Below are positions 22,210-24,842 of a DNA stretch of 24,842 bases, piece by piece. The translations under genes were made by a program, and so were the position numbers. Below the pieces are notes generated by a model. It had not been told where the DNA came from. It made no database searches and saw only the letters and a program-made list of their open reading frames with translations. The stretch is from Hydrogenovibrio sp. UBA650 (lineage in GTDB: Bacteria; Pseudomonadota; Gammaproteobacteria; Thiomicrospirales; Thiomicrospiraceae). How positions within the stretch are numbered: position 1 is the stretch's first letter; each line of letters begins with the position of its first letter. The stretch is taken from assembly GCA_002299245.1 (NCBI GenBank), contig DBOI01000001.1, positions 1 through 24,842 of the forward strand, written 5' to 3'.

Positions 22210-23499
22210 ATGTATTCAAACAGCATTTATAAAGTGTTGAGTCGACATAAAACAAGGTTTTTGACTTCTGTTTTTCTATTCTCCTTGTTTGTTCAGCCAA
22301 TGAGCATTGCTCATGCGGTTGAGCCTGTTGGACAAGTTCAGCTTTTGATTGGTGGCGAAGCCAATGTTGAACGCTTTGGAGCAATGCAAGAACTGGAAAA
22401 AGGTTCTGAGTTATATGAAGGTGATGTGATAACTACTAGTAGTAGTTCTAGGTTACACATTGCCTTTGTGGATGGCGCTATTGCCGCACTTAGGCCAAAT
22501 ACCGAATACCATATCGACTGCTATCGAACTGCAGGAGATGATATTTGTTTAAAGCTTAATCTTATTAAGGGCGAAGTTAGGCAGGTAACGGGAGCCGCAG
22601 GAGAGTCCCATAAAAACAGATTCAGGTTAAATACGCCGGTCGCGGCTATTGGTATCCGAGGTACTGACTTTATTACTCATGCAAAAGGTTATCAAACTCT
22701 TGTCAGGGTTTTGTCAGGTGAAATCGTTGGTGCGCCAATTGATAGCTCTTGTAGTGCCGGTTCTTTGGGAGCATGTGATTCTAATTTTGCTATGGCACTC
22801 AAAGAACACGACAATCGAATTATGTTGATTGAACCAAATAAACAGCCGAATTTTATTCTTGAAGATTCCTCTCAAATTCTATCAAAAGTCAAAATTTCAA
22901 GAATGAATAACAAAGATTCAGAACTGAAAATTCATGTCCTTAAAGATAATCCTGAGATTGTTGAAAAGTATTTAGAGCTTTCCAACTACGTTCTCGAAAA
23001 CTATACGCCTGAAGACGGTATTGTTCCTAATATGGTGTTTGGAACATGGTCAACAGAAGGCGATGGGATTGCCTTGCCTTATCAAGTTGCTAAGCACAAT
23101 AGAGAGGTTACAATTGGTAATCAGAACACCGGGCTCTGGAGAACCCCTCTTATAAACCCTGTGGTTGGAACGGCTACTTTTATTCCATATCAATCTGAAG
23201 TGTCTTTTGATTCTGCAACCTTTTTGACAGAAGTAAATGTACTAGATTCTTCACGACTGGTATTGGATTTCGATCAATCGGAAGTGAACGCTTATATTAA
23301 TTTGTTAGCAGATGGTGAGCTCATTAGTATTAGTGCAAACAATGAAATCTCCAGAGATGATGGCATCTTTACTTTGCGCACAGATGCAGGTGGGAATATA
23401 GCTGGCGCAGTTGATCAAGACTTAAACAATGCCGGAACCATTCTTACTCAACCTCACAATAATGGTATTATTAACGCTCAAACTTTATGGGCTCGGTAA
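22210..23499 (+). CDS. Secreted FecR-domain protein
   Basis: A periplasmic or surface protein of 429 residues. Signal peptide: basic start, hydrophobic core FLTSVFLFSLFV (17-28), and AHA before cleavage near residue 36. A FecR domain spans about 65-175: GDVITT (71-76), the LHIAFVDGAIAALRPNTEY stretch, LIKGEVRQV (118-126), and the hallmark NTPVAAIGIRGTDF (141-154). No transmembrane helix precedes the domain, so this is not a classical anti-sigma FecR; it resembles exported FecR-domain proteins of unknown role. Four cysteines (104, 113 and two near 180-190) could form disulfides. The C-terminal 170 residues are beta-rich by appearance and unassigned. It has its own promoter and overlaps the barrel gene by 13 bp. 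Function is unknown; a structural or adaptor role at the outer membrane is inference. Confidence 0.75.
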   Translation: MYSNSIYKVLSRHKTRFLTSVFLFSLFVQPMSIAHAVEPVGQVQLLIGGEANVERFGAMQELEKGSELYEGDVITTSSSSRLHIAFVDGAIAALRPNTEYHIDCYRTAGDDICLKLNLIKGEVRQVTGAAGESHKNRFRLNTPVAAIGIRGTDFITHAKGYQTLVRVLSGEIVGAPIDSSCSAGSLGACDSNFAMALKEHDNRIMLIEPNKQPNFILEDSSQILSKVKISRMNNKDSELKIHVLKDNPEIVEKYLELSNYVLENYTPEDGIVPNMVFGTWSTEGDGIALPYQVAKHNREVTIGNQNTGLWRTPLINPVVGTATFIPYQSEVSFDSATFLTEVNVLDSSRLVLDFDQSEVNAYINLLADGELISISANNEISRDDGIFTLRTDAGGNIAGAVDQDLNNAGTILTQPHNNGIINAQTLWAR

Positions 23500-24509
23500 A
23501 GCTCTATAAGCAAAAATTCTTTCAAATTTTGTATGGGGGTTTTTTAAGCTACATGGCTTTTCCTGCCTCAGCCTCTGAATGTAAGGATTTTATTGATTTA
23601 ATAGAGACTAAACTATTTGAGGAACCGAATAATTCGTCTCTAATTGAGCAATTAGAAACTGCCCAACAAAATTGCCAGCTTACTAAAGAAAAGTCCCCTT
23701 CCTCTTTTTCATATTTTTTTGGTCTCCAATTTGGGCATGACTCCAATGCTAACCAGCGAACATCTATTGACGGTCTTGATTTAACATTCGGAGACCAGAC
23801 CGTTACTGTTGAGCTCGACGAGAAGCCAAAAAGCTCGAATTACATAACCTTGAGCCTTGAATACCAAGATTTCTTATCCGCTTCTACATTGGGCAAGTAC
23901 TGGCTAAAAGCGACCCATTTGAATGACTCTGAACTAGATGATGAGTATGATTGGGGAGCTGCGTTGAAGCAGCAGGTTTCCAATGATGACATAGTTGAGT
24001 TAACGGCATCATCACAGAAAAAACTTGGCTTATCAACCTATTGGTTGCGTTCTGATTGGTTACATTATTTCACTCCGAGTGCTTACATCGATGCTCATGT
24101 TGGAATTCGGCGGCATGAAAAGAACAGTTATTTAAACTCTAATCACCTAGGTTTGAGCTTTTTCAAAAAAGGCTCTGATCATGGATACTGGTTTGGAGTC
24201 AATAATGAAACAGATTTTTCCAAAGAGCTGCCTGGTGGTGGTAACTATTCATTTCATACAGGGGTAAGCTATCAAGGAGTTTCTTTAGTCGGTCGGATTT
24301 CAAGAGATAAGAAAGGCTACAACCCCTTATTGGATAATAATGCAGTACGCAATTTGAATACGGTTTCATTAGGCTATGAGCATGAGTTTCTCCGTCAAAA
24401 AGCATCCTCTCAAAAACTTAGTGCCAGATGGGTTAAGCAGGAGTCTAATTTAAGCTTGTTTAGCTGGACTGGCTTTAATATTCATTGGGAATACCAATAT
24501 CGGTTTTAA
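23487..24509 (+). CDS. Outer-membrane beta-barrel protein, SLAM/DUF560-barrel-like
   Basis: A 340-residue protein with a signal peptide ending PASAS near residue 30. A short helical segment follows (about 31-65) with two cysteines (32, 63), perhaps a remnant or minimal TPR-like cap. From about 74 to the end, alternating strands suggest a barrel: it opens with FFGLQFGHDSNANQ, resembling the first strand of the surface lipoprotein assembly modifier (DUF560) barrel, and closes with WEYQYRF, a terminal-Phe signal for BAM insertion. The ATG lies inside the last codons of the FecR-domain gene, in another reading frame, so the two are translationally coupled and probably work together. A role in display, secretion or anchoring of the FecR-domain protein or a glycan is inference; a simple porin is the alternative. 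Confidence 0.65.
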   Translation: MGSVKLYKQKFFQILYGGFLSYMAFPASASECKDFIDLIETKLFEEPNNSSLIEQLETAQQNCQLTKEKSPSSFSYFFGLQFGHDSNANQRTSIDGLDLTFGDQTVTVELDEKPKSSNYITLSLEYQDFLSASTLGKYWLKATHLNDSELDDEYDWGAALKQQVSNDDIVELTASSQKKLGLSTYWLRSDWLHYFTPSAYIDAHVGIRRHEKNSYLNSNHLGLSFFKKGSDHGYWFGVNNETDFSKELPGGGNYSFHTGVSYQGVSLVGRISRDKKGYNPLLDNNAVRNLNTVSLGYEHEFLRQKASSQKLSARWVKQESNLSLFSWTGFNIHWEYQYRF

Positions 24510-24842
24510 TAGCGCAGTTTGCCAAGTTTAATATTTAATACTTCTTGAAGTTTTCCGTGCTGGCGCCAAATAAAGAACTTTATATATGATTCTGTCAGAG
24601 AAAAAAGGCCTTTAAGGAGACACTTAACAACTGATTGAAATTGATAGTGACGATTTGATCAAATATTGCTTCAAGGCTTGCTTATGAATATCTGAAGTAG
24701 ATGTTGCTTTTTTACAAATGAACTTGGTTTTCAACGGTATTATGGGTCGATATTTTTGTCCAACTGAAATAAATGCCTGTGGTAAAATCGCGCAAAATTT
24801 TATATGCCTATCAGAATGGCACACTCAAATTAGTTTAGGGGC
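24510..24842. other. Non-coding tail of the window, no gene supported
   Basis: These 333 bp are AT-rich. A possible minus-strand 66-codon frame (24624-24824) has no recognisable domain and low plausibility. AAAGGCCTTT near 24605 is a short palindrome without a T-run. I see no convincing terminator, promoter or RNA gene. Confidence 0.5.

Noticed and set aside
22432..22448. Short AGT triplet run in the FecR-domain gene
   Set aside because: Only three tandem copies, in frame as serine codons; too short to be a phase-variation tract.
24624..24824. Minus-strand 66-codon frame in the last segment
   Set aside because: Low-complexity composition, no domain and no convincing ribosome site; a random frame in AT-rich DNA is more likely.

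Overview
The window reads as chromosomal DNA of a Gram-negative bacterium, most likely a gammaproteobacterium of moderate GC content. It carries Kdo and heptose (LPS core) genes, a PagL-like outer-membrane lipid A enzyme, a polysaccharide ABC exporter, and signal-peptide plus outer-membrane beta-barrel proteins. The pairing of GH57 with MalQ in the glycogen cluster resembles clusters I associate with sulfur-oxidising or methylotrophic gammaproteobacteria. That placement is inference from gene content; no marker gene settles it.

Layout. (1) 1-1751, minus strand: kdsD followed by waaA (cut by the window edge), two steps of Kdo synthesis and transfer to lipid A. (2) 1923-14045, plus strand: a glycogen operon in the order glk, glgC, GH57 glucanase, malQ, glgB, glgA, glgP, ending in a strong hairpin terminator at 14063-14090. 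(3) 14119-14796, minus: a PagL-like lipid A deacylase, then about 320 bp of unusually structured non-coding DNA containing an 89-bp nested inverted repeat. (4) 15117-17149, plus: hldE and gmhA, overlapping by 4 bp, which make ADP-heptose. (5) 17257-20934, plus: wzm, wzt, a GNAT-like acyltransferase and a PIG-L/LmbE deacetylase, tightly packed, forming a surface-polysaccharide export and modification unit. (6) 21036-21905, minus: a rhamnosyltransferase-like GT2. (7) 22210-24509, plus: a secreted FecR-domain protein overlapping a beta-barrel outer-membrane protein, with a recognisable promoter and a perfect 14-bp palindrome upstream. (8) 24510-24842: no supported gene.

How the genes work together. 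GlgC makes ADP-glucose, GlgA polymerises it and GlgB branches it. GlgP releases glucose-1-phosphate from chain ends. MalQ and the GH57 enzyme rework or trim the remaining dextrins, and Glk phosphorylates the free glucose that results. No glgX-type debranching enzyme is present here, so the GH57 protein is the natural candidate for that task. Around this storage operon sit envelope genes: Kdo (kdsD, waaA), heptose (hldE, gmhA), lipid A trimming (PagL-like), and a polysaccharide exporter whose Wzt has a long C-terminal domain of the kind that recognises a chain-end modification. The adjacent acyltransferase and deacetylase could act on that polysaccharide. The FecR-domain/beta-barrel pair is the least explained part of the window.

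I saw no tRNA, rRNA, CRISPR array, insertion sequence or broken gene.
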